Shown: positions 1 through 8,355, counted from the first letter of the stretch. The stretch: DNA of 18,225 nucleotides from Flavobacteriaceae bacterium (GCA_015493405.1 WGDF01000095.1:1-18225), one strand, 5' to 3'. Notes: generated by a model from the letters alone, not told the origin. A program made the numbers and translations.

Positions 1-896
1 AATTTGTGTAAAGGTGCCCGTTTTTTACTACGCAAGAACCAAGTCATTTTTTTAGTTCTGTAATCTGCAAAAGCCGTAGCTTGATACCAATTAACACCTA
101 CAACGGGATAATCACTATAGGCATCGTGCCAAAAATAGTCATCGTGCATCGGCTCATTATAAGCATACATAAAATCTTTAACCCATACGGTTGTGTCGGG
201 ATAAACTTGAATAATGGTATCTTTGATGTGTTTAGATCTTTTTTCACCACGTCGGGCAGCTTCGCCTGTATCAAAACGGCGTAATTTATACACAAATTTA
301 TTAACATCAAACATCCGTTCGGCATCACCGGTTTCTTCTATAGGTAAATACATAGAGTCCATAACTTCGGCATAATATTCATCGGGGAATTTATTAGTAC
401 TGAAAATCAAAGGCACTTTCCAATTTATCACTTTACCGGCATTTTCATCATCTGGATTGCTCAAACTGCCATAAGTATTCATCATATATTTATTATAGGC
501 ATTTTTAGCGGTATCGAGACTTTTAAACATGTATTTACCGATTCCTTTTTTGGGCGTGGCTTCCATCTCTTCTGCCAAAACAGCCAAACGGTACCTGATA
601 ATAGAGTCCCTGACATAATTAACAAATTCACGATATTCGGCATTCGTAATTTCTGTCTCATCCATATAAAAGGCACGAACAGTTACGGTTCGAGTTGGCG
701 CATTGTGGGCAAATTCCAAATCTTCATTTTGTTTGCCCATTACAAAAGCCCCACCGGGTATTAAACTCATACCATAAGGTTGGTAAGGATGCCAAGAGTG
801 TCCCTTTACACCTACAATCTCTCCTCGTTGGTAGTTATTTCCACATCCCGTTAACAAAGTTGCAATGATAGCGGAAAAAGCTATGATTCTTTTCAT
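1..896 (-). CDS. gldK: GldK, gliding motility/T9SS lipoprotein (partial, N-terminal 298 aa)
   Basis: The frame is open from an ATG at 896 down to base 1, so the C-terminus lies outside the window. The first residues form a lipoprotein signal peptide with lipobox LTGC (Cys18). The mature part then carries FGE-sulfatase-fold motifs: MSLIPGGAFVMG, FYMDETEITNAEYREF, and YPVVGVNWYQATAFADYRT near residue 270. The segment ending in SKKRAPLHKF just before the edge would normally lead into the LPTEAEWE motif of this fold. GldK forms outer-membrane-associated rings with GldN in the type IX secretion system that drives protein export and gliding. It is a paralogue of GldJ, also in this window. gldL, gldM and gldN are expected further left, which is inference from known synteny. 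The start is supported by the lipobox distance and a promoter-like element about 50 bases upstream; no clear ribosome binding site is seen. Confidence 0.9.
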   Translation of the reverse strand, partial: MKRIIAFSAIIATLLTGCGNNYQRGEIVGVKGHSWHPYQPYGMSLIPGGAFVMGKQNEDLEFAHNAPTRTVTVRAFYMDETEITNAEYREFVNYVRDSIIRYRLAVLAEEMEATPKKGIGKYMFKSLDTAKNAYNKYMMNTYGSLSNPDDENAGKVINWKVPLIFSTNKFPDEYYAEVMDSMYLPIEETGDAERMFDVNKFVYKLRRFDTGEAARRGEKRSKHIKDTIIQVYPDTTVWVKDFMYAYNEPMHDDYFWHDAYSDYPVVGVNWYQATAFADYRTKKMTWFLRSKKRAPLHK

Positions 897-943
897 AAAT
901 ATGTTAAATTTAATCGTGTTACTCTAATATAATTTCTAGCGCA

Positions 944-976
944 CAAATATAAAAATAAAAAACATTCAAAAACAAA
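944..976 (-). promoter_or_regulatory. Putative gldK promoter (Bacteroidetes type)
   Basis: On the minus strand a -7 element TATATTTG (944-951) matches TAnnTTTG exactly. A TTTG at 973-976 lies 21 bases upstream, within the 17-23 base spacing known for Flavobacterium promoters. It sits about 48 bases before the gldK ATG, so gldK probably has its own promoter despite lying behind topA and the arginase-like gene. The region is very AT-rich, so chance matches are possible. Confidence 0.5.
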
Positions 977-1095
977 TTTTTATGCATTAATATTTATCTA
1001 CTAGGTATTTCTATAATAATTAATCATTTTGTTTAGGCATTCCTATCTTTTTTTCAAAAAAAACACCATTTCCATATCATATTATTTTTCAATGT

Positions 1096-2235
1096 TTAAA
1101 TTGTTATTTTATTGATAATACGGTGTATTCTTTTTGTTATTTTCATTTTTACAGCTTCTTGATAATCAATTTCCGAACATGAAAACATCAAAGCTTGATC
1201 AGTCATTTGCGGTAATTGCACCCACCATCGATTTGTTTTAGGATTCTTATAAAATATTAATTTTAAAATCTCATTTTCAACATAAAATTTTAATAACATC
1301 GATTTGGGTATAGCCGGATAATCCGGTTGAAAACTATTTTTTCCTTCTATATAATACCAAAGAATCTGTGCAGCCAAATTTGCGCCTGTATAGCGCTGAT
1401 CTAATAACGGATTGTATTCAAATAATCCGAAAATATGATTTTTGGTGGCAATACCGGCCATCCGTGCTATTTTACAAATTTCAATACCCGTAAAACCATT
1501 AGGTTGTCCCTGAATATGGGCGGGCATTGCTGCATTTTGAACACTTCGTATATCCAAACTCACAATTTCAGAATCTCTTATTTCAGGTTCTATATCCGAA
1601 AGATGATTTTTAATGGCACCCAATTTAAAATAATCCAAATATAATTGGTCGAAAAATTGATATTTGGAAGGATGATTATAATACGTTTGAATACCAAATA
1701 AATTGAGATTCTGCAATTGAGAATTTGAATTATTCAATATTCCGGTCAAATAATTTTCATTATCAATATCACTATCTGTCAAAGAACTATCTATAAACGC
1801 ATCTATAACGCTTAAATTGTATGCTTTATTGTTTAAATCATAATAATTTGTTAAAGCATTTGTCAAATCTTGACTGCCCCCCAAAATAATGAGACTTGCA
1901 TCAACCGGTAAACGAGAGAGCAATTCGGTCAAATTTGTATAGGTCTGTTCTGCTGAAGTCGTCAATTTTAAATTGCCCAAATCGGCTATTTTAACAGACC
2001 AACCTCCCGGAAATAATTGATAAAAAGCTTTTCTTATAGCCTGAGGCCCATGCTTTAAACCTTCATTATTAATAGCATTACGGGCTTCGGGAACCCCAAC
2101 GATAAAAATATCAGCACGATCTAAGTCAGGCTGATGATTGATATCATGCACATCAATATAGCCGCCTATGATACCAAAATCTTGTGCCGCATTGAAATCA
2201 AAATCCAGTTCAACAGGCTCTAACAAATCAAACAT
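1096..2235 (-). CDS. Arginase/formimidoylglutamase-family protein with a degenerate metal site
   Basis: This 379-aa protein has the ureohydrolase (arginase-deacetylase) fold signature, including IILGGSQDLTNAL (about 117-128), VIDAFIDS (143-150), SLDIRSVQNAAMPA (226-239) and FEYNP (272-276). In active arginases the six Mn ligands lie in GGDH, DAHxD and SxDxD. Here GGDH is GGSQ (Gln122), the DAHxD histidine is Phe147, and the second Asp of DxD is Arg230. Asp145, Asp149, Asp228 and the guanidine-site-like Glu273 remain. Three of six ligands are therefore replaced, and an active binuclear hydrolase is unlikely. Databases often call such proteins formimidoylglutamase (HutG), but no other hut gene is seen here. 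The start lies 6 bases after the topA stop, so the two are almost certainly co-transcribed, and gldK follows. I recall related topA/arginase-like/gldK neighbours in other Flavobacteriia, which suggests a conserved non-catalytic role. Confidence 0.8.
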   Translation of the reverse strand: MFDLLEPVELDFDFNAAQDFGIIGGYIDVHDINHQPDLDRADIFIVGVPEARNAINNEGLKHGPQAIRKAFYQLFPGGWSVKIADLGNLKLTTSAEQTYTNLTELLSRLPVDASLIILGGSQDLTNALTNYYDLNNKAYNLSVIDAFIDSSLTDSDIDNENYLTGILNNSNSQLQNLNLFGIQTYYNHPSKYQFFDQLYLDYFKLGAIKNHLSDIEPEIRDSEIVSLDIRSVQNAAMPAHIQGQPNGFTGIEICKIARMAGIATKNHIFGLFEYNPLLDQRYTGANLAAQILWYYIEGKNSFQPDYPAIPKSMLLKFYVENEILKLIFYKNPKTNRWWVQLPQMTDQALMFSCSEIDYQEAVKMKITKRIHRIINKITI

Positions 2236-2241
2236 TCTGAT

Positions 2242-4677
2242 TTATTTAATATTCTTTTTTGCGACTTCAAGGCTAATGGTTTCCGGATCAGTTCCTTTGG
2301 GTAACATCACTTTCTTTTTTCCCTTAACGATTACCAAGCGGCCCCATTTCCCTTTTTGAAGTGTGATGCCTTCTTCAGGCCAGACTTTGACAATTTTCTC
2401 TTTTTCTTTTTTGATTTTAAGTTGAATTAATGCAACTATATCTTGTTCGGATAAATTATCAAAATCATATTTTTTAGAGACATTGATAAATAAATCATTC
2501 CATTTGATAAACGGCCCGAAACGGCCTTTACCTTTGAAAACAGGTTTGTTATCATATGAAGCAATGGGTTCATCGGCTTTGAGTTTCTTTTGAACTAAAT
2601 CAATGGCTTGGTCCAAAGTTATACTCAAAGGATCTTGATTTTTGGGTATGGAGATAAACTTTGTATCATAAATAATATACGGGCCATAGCGTCCGGTTGC
2701 AATCACAACATCTTTACCATCATATTGACCTATATTTTTAGGAAAACTAAACATACTCAAAGCTTGTTCTAACGTAATATCACTCAGACTAACACCTTGA
2801 GGTGCGCCGGCAAACATAGGTTTTTCTTCCTCATTTGATTCCCCTATTTGAACCAAGGGCCCATATTGCCCAATTTTGACGTAAACATTTTTTCCGGTTT
2901 TAGGATCCTGACCTAATAGCCGTTCTCCCCTAGCTCTAACAGCATTTTTTGATACATCTTCTACGATAGGATGAAAATCTTGGTAAAATTCCTTCAGTGT
3001 ATCTTTCCATTTTTTGTTACCTTCAGCAATTTTATCTAATTCGGCTTCAATTTTTGCGGTAAAATTATAATCCAAAATATGATCAAAATATTGGGTCAAA
3101 AAATCATTCACTACAATTCCGATGTCGGTTGGTATTAATTTATTTTTTTCATTGCCATATTTCTCGATTTCATTTTTCTTAGAAATCACACCATCTTCCA
3201 AAATCCACTTGGTTACTTTACGCTCTTTAGGTTCTAAACTTTTTTTCTCTATATAACCTCGTTTTTGTATCGTTGAGATGGTCGGAGCGTAAGTAGAAGG
3301 GCGCCCGATGCCCAGTTCTTCCATCTTTTTGACCAAAGCGGCTTCATTGTAACGCGCCGGAGGTCTGGAAAACTTTTGGACTACTTCAATATAATTTTTT
3401 GTCAAAGATTCACCTTGTTCCAATTTAGGTAAATGACCTTTAAATTCGGGTTCTTCATTATTGTCTTTTGTCTCTTGATACAAACGTAAGAAACCATCAA
3501 AAACAATCACTTCACCTTTGGCTGTAAATAAATTGGTCGTTTTATTATTATTTATCTTGACCGTTGTTCGGTCTATTTTAGCATCAGCCATTTGAGAAGC
3601 AACCGTGCGTTTCCAAATTAAATTATATAATTTATTGGAATCAAAATCGACTTGAAGTGCTTTTCTGGAAATCACTGTAGGGCGAATAGCTTCGTGCGCT
3701 TCCTGTGCGCCTTTGGATTTAGTTTTATAATGACGTGTTTTACTATAATTCTTACCAAATTCTTCAGTAATCATCTCAACCGCTTGTTTTTTGGCATCTT
3801 GGGACAGGTTGACACTATCCGTTCTCATATAAGTGATAAACCCATTTTCATATAATTTTTGGGCAAGCATCATTGTCTTTGAAACACTGAAACCCAATTT
3901 ACGAGCCGCCTCTTGTTGCAAGGTAGAGGTTGTAAATGGCGGTGCCGGTGACTTTTTGGCGGCTTTGGTTGTAATATCTGAAACTGTATAATCAGCGCCC
4001 TTGATGGTTGTGAGAAATTTTTCGACAGCTGTTTCTTCCGAAAACTCTTGGTCTAAGACAGCATTAAAGCTATGGTTATTATGGTTGGAAAAATTGCCAA
4101 AAACTTTAAAAGTGCTCTTAGCTTGATGCTTTCTGACTTCATTTTCTCTATCTACAATTAGTCGAACTGCAACAGATTGCACACGGCCGGCAGACAAACC
4201 TTTTTTCACTTTTCGCCATAAAATAGGGGACAATTGGTAACCCACTAAGCGATCCAGTAAGCGTCTGGCTTGTTGTGCATCGACTAAATTATAGTTGATA
4301 TCTCTAGGATTTTTTATGGCATTTTTTATGGCACTTTCCGTTATTTCATGAAAAACAATCCTGCTGGTGTCGGCATCTTTTAGTTTGAGTTGATTTTTAA
4401 GATGCCAAGCTATGGCTTCTCCTTCACGATCCTCATCACTAGCCAAAAGCACTTCATCTGCTTCTTTAGATAATTTCTTCAGCTTTTTAATAACGTCTTT
4501 CTTATCTTTTGAGACAATATATTTCGGGGTAAAATTTTCTAAATCAATCCCTAATTCCTTTGAAGGTAAATCGGCTATATGACCATAACTTGAGGCAACC
4601 TCATAATCTTTACCCAAAAACTTTTTGATAGTCTTGGCTTTAGCAGGGGATTCAACGATAACTAGCTTTTTACTCAT
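2242..4677 (-). CDS. topA: DNA topoisomerase I (type IA)
   Basis: This 811-aa type IA topoisomerase relaxes negatively supercoiled DNA through a transient 5'-phosphotyrosine link. The N-terminal TOPRIM domain starts KKLVIVESPAKAKTIKKFLG and has the metal-binding DEDREGE motif at 81-87. The catalytic tyrosine is Tyr283 in ITYMRTDS. The strand-passage core ends near residue 580. The C-terminus (about 590-811) contains four topoisomerase C-terminal repeats recognisable by GQYGPLVQIG, TGRYGPYI, KGRFGPFIKW and KGKWGRLVIVKG. I see none of the cysteine tetrads of the E. coli zinc ribbons, as is usual for this lineage. A terminator separates it from gldJ, and a -7 promoter element lies about 15 bases before the ATG, so a short leader is likely. 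It continues into the arginase-like gene with a 6-base gap. Confidence 0.97.
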   Translation of the reverse strand: MSKKLVIVESPAKAKTIKKFLGKDYEVASSYGHIADLPSKELGIDLENFTPKYIVSKDKKDVIKKLKKLSKEADEVLLASDEDREGEAIAWHLKNQLKLKDADTSRIVFHEITESAIKNAIKNPRDINYNLVDAQQARRLLDRLVGYQLSPILWRKVKKGLSAGRVQSVAVRLIVDRENEVRKHQAKSTFKVFGNFSNHNNHSFNAVLDQEFSEETAVEKFLTTIKGADYTVSDITTKAAKKSPAPPFTTSTLQQEAARKLGFSVSKTMMLAQKLYENGFITYMRTDSVNLSQDAKKQAVEMITEEFGKNYSKTRHYKTKSKGAQEAHEAIRPTVISRKALQVDFDSNKLYNLIWKRTVASQMADAKIDRTTVKINNNKTTNLFTAKGEVIVFDGFLRLYQETKDNNEEPEFKGHLPKLEQGESLTKNYIEVVQKFSRPPARYNEAALVKKMEELGIGRPSTYAPTISTIQKRGYIEKKSLEPKERKVTKWILEDGVISKKNEIEKYGNEKNKLIPTDIGIVVNDFLTQYFDHILDYNFTAKIEAELDKIAEGNKKWKDTLKEFYQDFHPIVEDVSKNAVRARGERLLGQDPKTGKNVYVKIGQYGPLVQIGESNEEEKPMFAGAPQGVSLSDITLEQALSMFSFPKNIGQYDGKDVVIATGRYGPYIIYDTKFISIPKNQDPLSITLDQAIDLVQKKLKADEPIASYDNKPVFKGKGRFGPFIKWNDLFINVSKKYDFDNLSEQDIVALIQLKIKKEKEKIVKVWPEEGITLQKGKWGRLVIVKGKKKVMLPKGTDPETISLEVAKKNIK

Positions 4678-4691
4678 AGATAATTTTTTTG

Positions 4692-4699
4692 CAAAGTTA
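4692..4699 (-). promoter_or_regulatory. Putative topA -7 element
   Basis: TAACTTTG on the minus strand matches the Bacteroidetes -7 consensus TAnnTTTG, about 15 bases before the topA start and just downstream of the gldJ terminator. No TTG is visible at the expected -33 distance, where the terminator T-tract lies, so the promoter is supported by the -7 box and position only. Confidence 0.4.
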
Positions 4700-4710
4700 A
4701 AATAAATTAT

Positions 4711-4747
4711 AAGATAAAATAAAAGCCGGAGTAAAACTCCGACTTTT
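4711..4747 (-). terminator. Intrinsic terminator after gldJ
   Basis: On the minus strand an 11-base stem AAAAGTCGGAG / CTCCGGCTTTT (one G-T pair) with loop TTTTA is followed by a T-rich tract. It begins about 22 bases after the gldJ stop and precedes topA. The A-rich other side means it could also act on plus-strand transcripts, although no plus-strand gene ends here. Confidence 0.8.
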
Positions 4748-4768
4748 ATTAAGTTTATTTAGGGTAAA

Positions 4769-6424
4769 TTAATTTACCGGTCTTCTATAAGCTTTTTTAA
4801 TGGATTTGTTACCGACACGTGACATAGCACAACGGAACCCAATGTCATTTCTAGACAAATATTGAGGGTAAAAACGACGTTGAGAAGGATCCAACCAATA
4901 GGCTCTATCTCTCCAAGATCCTCCTTTAATAACACGAACTTGATTGTCAATTAAGGTTGATCTTTTATTCGATTTATCATAATTTTTCACCATAGCTGTA
5001 GAGTCTGCATAAACTTCATGTTTGGGCGCGTTATACATTCTCAATGATGGATCATTTTCTACATCTTCTTTTTCTTTCAAATAATTTCTTGAAGATTCAA
5101 TATCGCCATCGCGATAATCTCTATTGTCAGCTCGGTCAAAATTTTGTCTTAAATACAATTCATTATCATCAACCATTTTTCTGCCGGGAGAACCGGGTAA
5201 TTGACTGACGATTATTTTACCGTTAGGCAAAGTATCCATCGGAATAGAATCCGGTGTTATGATGATCAAATGCCCATCTTCATCAAAAGCTTGTTTGGTA
5301 TAAACATTGCCTCTGAAATAGCTAAAATCACTAGCTTCATCATCAATAATTTGTCTGTAAACATCTGCAACCCATTCGTTAACATTACCGGCCATATCAT
5401 ATAAACCGAAATCATTCGGGGGATAAGTTTTAACGGGAGCCGTAATATCTGCTGCATCGTCTGACCAACCTGCCAAACCGTCATAATTGCCATGATCAAT
5501 TTTAAAATTGGCCATTTCTTTACCGCGGTTTTTACCTTTTTTAAGATTACGAGTCGTCGTACCTTTCCAAGGATAGATTTTACGACCTTTGAGGGTATTG
5601 TATTCTCTAATACCCACATCTGCTTTAGCGGCATATTCCCATTCTACTTCGGTAGGCAAACGATAAGAAGGCAATATAATACCTGATGAACGATTCACGA
5701 CATTGAGTAACGTGTCATTTTTCTTTTTCTTTTTGCTTATATTATACATCTCTGTATTACCACCAAAAGCCAATTCAGGCGAAGTTAAATAGGTTTCAGT
5801 ACTAAACAATTCATCAGCATTGGGGTGTTCCAAAGCTTCACGGTTTAATTTACCTGAAGTATATAGTAATGTTTCATTGACCCGATCGGTTCGCCAATTA
5901 CAATATTGCACGGCTTGTATCCAGTTAACGCCTACAACGGGATATAAAGCATAAGCCGGGTGACGCAGATAGTTATTGACCAAATCTTCATTAAAACCTA
6001 AAGGTGTACGCCAAACCATCGTATCCGGAAGCGCCCCTTTGTAAATATTTCTGTATTTCTTTTCATCTGCGGGAAACACTTTTTTCAACCAATCTAAATA
6101 TTCCAAATACATAAGATTTGTCACTTCGGTTTCATCCATATAAAAAGAACGCACATGTTGTTGATTTGGCACATTATTCCAATCGTTCATCACATCATCT
6201 TGCACTTCGCCAAAGGTAAAAGTACCCCCTTCAATAAAGACCAAACCGGGTGCCGTAATTTGATTTCTGAAACGTGGATTAAATTTGTAACCGCCTTCTT
6301 TACCATTCAAAGCACGACCGGTTCCTCTGGAACGTTTAAAATCGTTTGATTGTGTTGAACAACTGGTCATGACTGAAACAATAATGGCCAAGGAAAAGAT
6401 ACCAAATAAAAAACTTTTTTTCAT
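4769..6424 (-). CDS. gldJ: GldJ, gliding motility lipoprotein
   Basis: This 551-aa lipoprotein starts with a signal peptide and lipobox MTSC (Cys22); Met at -3 is slightly unusual. It has an FGE-sulfatase fold, shown by GLVFIEGGTFTFG (60-72), FYMDETEVTNLMYLEYL (94-110), YPVVGVNWIQAVQYCNWRTD (161-180), LPTEVEWEYAAKA (256-268), GNVNEWVADVY (346-356), RVIKGGSWRDRAYW (497-510) and DIGFRCA (527-533). The pair of active-site cysteines of true formylglycine-generating enzymes is absent after GGSW, so the role is structural. Long insertions around 183-250 and 360-495 set it apart from GldK. GldJ is an essential outer-membrane component of gliding and T9SS function and stabilises GldK. It has its own promoter and a strong terminator, so it is probably a single-gene unit. 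I recall it beside porU/porV in Flavobacterium johnsoniae; here it neighbours topA. Confidence 0.93.
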   Translation of the reverse strand: MKKSFLFGIFSLAIIVSVMTSCSTQSNDFKRSRGTGRALNGKEGGYKFNPRFRNQITAPGLVFIEGGTFTFGEVQDDVMNDWNNVPNQQHVRSFYMDETEVTNLMYLEYLDWLKKVFPADEKKYRNIYKGALPDTMVWRTPLGFNEDLVNNYLRHPAYALYPVVGVNWIQAVQYCNWRTDRVNETLLYTSGKLNREALEHPNADELFSTETYLTSPELAFGGNTEMYNISKKKKKNDTLLNVVNRSSGIILPSYRLPTEVEWEYAAKADVGIREYNTLKGRKIYPWKGTTTRNLKKGKNRGKEMANFKIDHGNYDGLAGWSDDAADITAPVKTYPPNDFGLYDMAGNVNEWVADVYRQIIDDEASDFSYFRGNVYTKQAFDEDGHLIIITPDSIPMDTLPNGKIIVSQLPGSPGRKMVDDNELYLRQNFDRADNRDYRDGDIESSRNYLKEKEDVENDPSLRMYNAPKHEVYADSTAMVKNYDKSNKRSTLIDNQVRVIKGGSWRDRAYWLDPSQRRFYPQYLSRNDIGFRCAMSRVGNKSIKKAYRRPVN

Positions 6425-6542
6425 ATTATTAATTTATTATGTATTTTTAAAATTTATATCACTGATTATCAAATGTTTAGCTACATAAGACTAAAATATT
6501 GATATGTCAATAATCTATTTTATCTATAGAGATTAACAGATG

Positions 6543-6572
6543 CAAAGATAATATTAATTTTAATTGTTGCAA
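6543..6572 (-). promoter_or_regulatory. gldJ promoter (TTG-N19-TATCTTTG)
   Basis: On the minus strand TATCTTTG (6543-6550) matches TAnnTTTG, and TTG (6570-6572) lies exactly 19 bases upstream. This is one of the two best promoters in the window. It implies a leader of about 110 bases before the gldJ ATG at 6424, unusually long for this window. The -33 element sits inside the small palindrome GTTGCAAC. Confidence 0.6.
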
Positions 6573-6605
6573 CTATACTAACTTTTTTTTTATTTGTTTA
6601 TTGCA

Positions 6606-7313
6606 TTAAGCATCTAATGTTTCATTATTTTGGGGATTTTCTTCAGGTATTTCAATAAAATTACCATTTTCATCAAAATGCTTCAAAAAACCTTCATCTT
6701 CAGGATATATTTTCACCTTTTTTTTATCTCGATATGCTATTTTTAATTTTTTACTGTAAATAAAAGCCAGTAAAAGCCCCACCATAAAACCTGACAAATG
6801 ACCTTCCCAAGACATATGCGCCACAATAGGAAACATAAACCAGACCAAACTGCCATATAAAAATACAATAATCAAAGAAACAGCTATCAAGCGGTAATAT
6901 CCAATAAATACGCCGGTAAAAAACAAAAAAGAAATCAGCATATAATTAATGCCGCTCATGCCGATATGATAAGATGGCCTTCCGATAAGCCAAGTCGAAA
7001 TACCGGTTAATAAAACACCCCAAAACAAAACTTGCCAAGCTATTCTTCTATAATGATAAAACAAGAAAGCCGTTAAAATAAACAAAGGAATACTATTGTT
7101 AAAAATATGACTGAAATTGGCATGAATAAAGGGTGAAAAAAGAATACCTTTTAATCCTGATATTTTTTGTGGATAAATTCCATATGTATTGAAATTGAGA
7201 TGAAAAGTTTCTTCAATCCAAAACACCAACCACATCAAAAAAACAAATAGTAAAGGATAAAAAATATAATAGGCCACTTTTTTATCCGAAATTTTATTTT
7301 TATTCATTTTCAC
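6606..7313 (-). CDS. Rhomboid-family intramembrane serine protease
   Basis: This 235-aa polytopic membrane protein has a hydrophobic helix at about 14-33 and five more between about 75 and 187, typical of the six-helix GlpG-like core. The catalytic Ser120 lies in GMSG (118-121) and the catalytic His172 in GHLSG. H69 and N73 in the helix after the L1 region (SHIFNN) match the oxyanion-hole His/Asn pair of bacterial rhomboids, so the protease should be active. A charged C-terminal tail of about 48 residues, with KKKVKIYPEDEG, follows the last helix and is probably cytoplasmic. It is divergent from lipA and upstream of gldJ, whose own promoter lies between them. The substrate is unknown. ATG 7313 was chosen; an in-frame ATG two codons later is equally possible. 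Confidence 0.9.
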   Translation of the reverse strand: MKMNKNKISDKKVAYYIFYPLLFVFLMWLVFWIEETFHLNFNTYGIYPQKISGLKGILFSPFIHANFSHIFNNSIPLFILTAFLFYHYRRIAWQVLFWGVLLTGISTWLIGRPSYHIGMSGINYMLISFLFFTGVFIGYYRLIAVSLIIVFLYGSLVWFMFPIVAHMSWEGHLSGFMVGLLLAFIYSKKLKIAYRDKKKVKIYPEDEGFLKHFDENGNFIEIPEENPQNNETLDA

Positions 7314-7373
7314 AGTATTATAAAGATATTTATCAGGCTTAAATATCCATATTTAAAAATACACAAATTATCG

Positions 7374-7381
7374 TAACTTTG
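7374..7381 (+). promoter_or_regulatory. Putative lipA -7 element
   Basis: TAACTTTG matches the TAnnTTTG consensus and lies about 46 bases before the ATG at 7427. No clear TTG is visible 17-23 bases upstream. Its position argues against starting lipA at the in-frame TTG at 7379, which lies inside this element. Confidence 0.45.
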
Positions 7382-7426
7382 TGCCCTCTGAATGAGTCAT
7401 CAATTTTTGATAAAAATAAACAAAAT

Positions 7427-8275
7427 ATGCAAACGACCCGAAAACCACATTGGTTAAAAGTCAAATTACCCAGCGGTGATAACTTTAAAGCCTTAAGAGA
7501 AATTGTTGAAACACACAAACTCCATACAATTTGCAGTAGTGGACGGTGTCCGAATATGGGAGAATGCTGGGGGGATAGAACCGCAACTTTTATGATATTG
7601 GGAAATATCTGCACCCGATCTTGCGGCTTCTGTAATGTTGCCACCGGAAAACCTTTGGCTGCAGATTTAGCCGAGCCTGAAAAAGTGGCCCAATCTATCC
7701 GGTTAATGGGTGTTAAACATGCCGTAATAACCTCAGTTGACCGTGATGATCTCCCTGATGGCGGTGCCGGCATCTGGGCCGAAACCATTAGAAAAATTCG
7801 AGATTATAATCCGGACATCACCATGGAAACGCTTATCCCCGATTTTCAAGGAAAAGAAAACCTGTTAGATCTTATTATCGAAGAAAGTCCGGAGGTCGTT
7901 TCACATAATTTGGAAACCGTCAGACGACTCACCAAACAAGTCCGGAAACAAGCCAAATACGAACGCAGTTTAGCCGTTTTAAAATATTTAAAAGAACAAG
8001 GCGTCAATCGCACCAAGTCCGGCATTATGCTAGGCCTGGGAGAACAGGAGGATGAAGTTATTGAAACTATGAAAGACCTCAGAGCAGCAGGCGTCGATGT
8101 CATGACCATTGGCCAATACTTACAGCCTTCGCCTAAACATTTGCCGGTAGTGCGCTATCCGCACCCCGATGAATTTAAAAAATATGAAAAAATAGGTTTG
8201 TCAATGGGCTTTCGTTTTGTCGAAAGCGGCCCCTTGGTTCGTTCTTCCTATCATGCTCAAAAACATATTCGTTAA
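7427..8275 (+). CDS. lipA: Lipoyl synthase
   Basis: This 282-aa radical SAM enzyme inserts two sulfurs into protein-bound octanoyl groups to make lipoyl cofactors for the 2-oxoacid dehydrogenases and the glycine cleavage system. The auxiliary cluster motif CX4CX5C is C36, C41 and C47, and the radical SAM motif CX3CX2C is C62, C66 and C69. The C-terminal RSSYHA (272-277) supplies the serine ligand of the auxiliary cluster. Length and motif spacing are normal. I chose the ATG at 7427 ([11 protein letters not shown]): a longer reading from TTG 7379 would place the start within a promoter -7 box and add 16 residues unlike the family. It is the first gene of the plus-strand block; no octanoyltransferase gene (lipB) is adjacent. 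Confidence 0.96.
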   Translation: MQTTRKPHWLKVKLPSGDNFKALREIVETHKLHTICSSGRCPNMGECWGDRTATFMILGNICTRSCGFCNVATGKPLAADLAEPEKVAQSIRLMGVKHAVITSVDRDDLPDGGAGIWAETIRKIRDYNPDITMETLIPDFQGKENLLDLIIEESPEVVSHNLETVRRLTKQVRKQAKYERSLAVLKYLKEQGVNRTKSGIMLGLGEQEDEVIETMKDLRAAGVDVMTIGQYLQPSPKHLPVVRYPHPDEFKKYEKIGLSMGFRFVESGPLVRSSYHAQKHIR

Positions 8276-8323
8276 ACAAAAAATGCGCATTAAGTCATAA
8301 ACAAAATATTCTTTCTCAAAATA

Positions 8324-8355
8324 TTTGGCTTATTTCTTTGATTGTGATATATTTG
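8324..8355 (+). promoter_or_regulatory. Helicase gene promoter (TTTG-N20-TATATTTG)
   Basis: TTTG at 8324-8327 and TATATTTG at 8348-8355 are 20 bases apart, matching the Bacteroidetes promoter pattern. The predicted transcript starts roughly 30 bases before the ATG at 8393. Confidence 0.55.

Noticed and set aside
1..896. gldK as a broken pseudogene because no full-length frame is present
   Set aside because: The frame is intact up to the window edge; the missing C-terminus is only a boundary effect.
1048..1063. T-run and A-run inverted repeat as a terminator for the arginase-like gene
   Set aside because: The stem is only A-T pairs with a one-base centre, so it cannot form a useful RNA hairpin.
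5266..5634. 122-aa open frame on the minus strand inside gldJ
   Set aside because: It overlaps the FGE-fold core of gldJ in another frame, has no family resemblance and is a frame shadow.
7321..7328. TATCTTTA on the minus strand as the rhomboid gene promoter
   Set aside because: It misses the final G of TAnnTTTG, has no -33 TTG at 17-23 bases, and lies only 8 bases before the ATG.
7339..7788. 149-aa minus-strand open frame antisense to lipA
   Set aside because: It lies opposite the conserved cysteine motifs of lipA and shows no recognisable domain; it is an antisense shadow.
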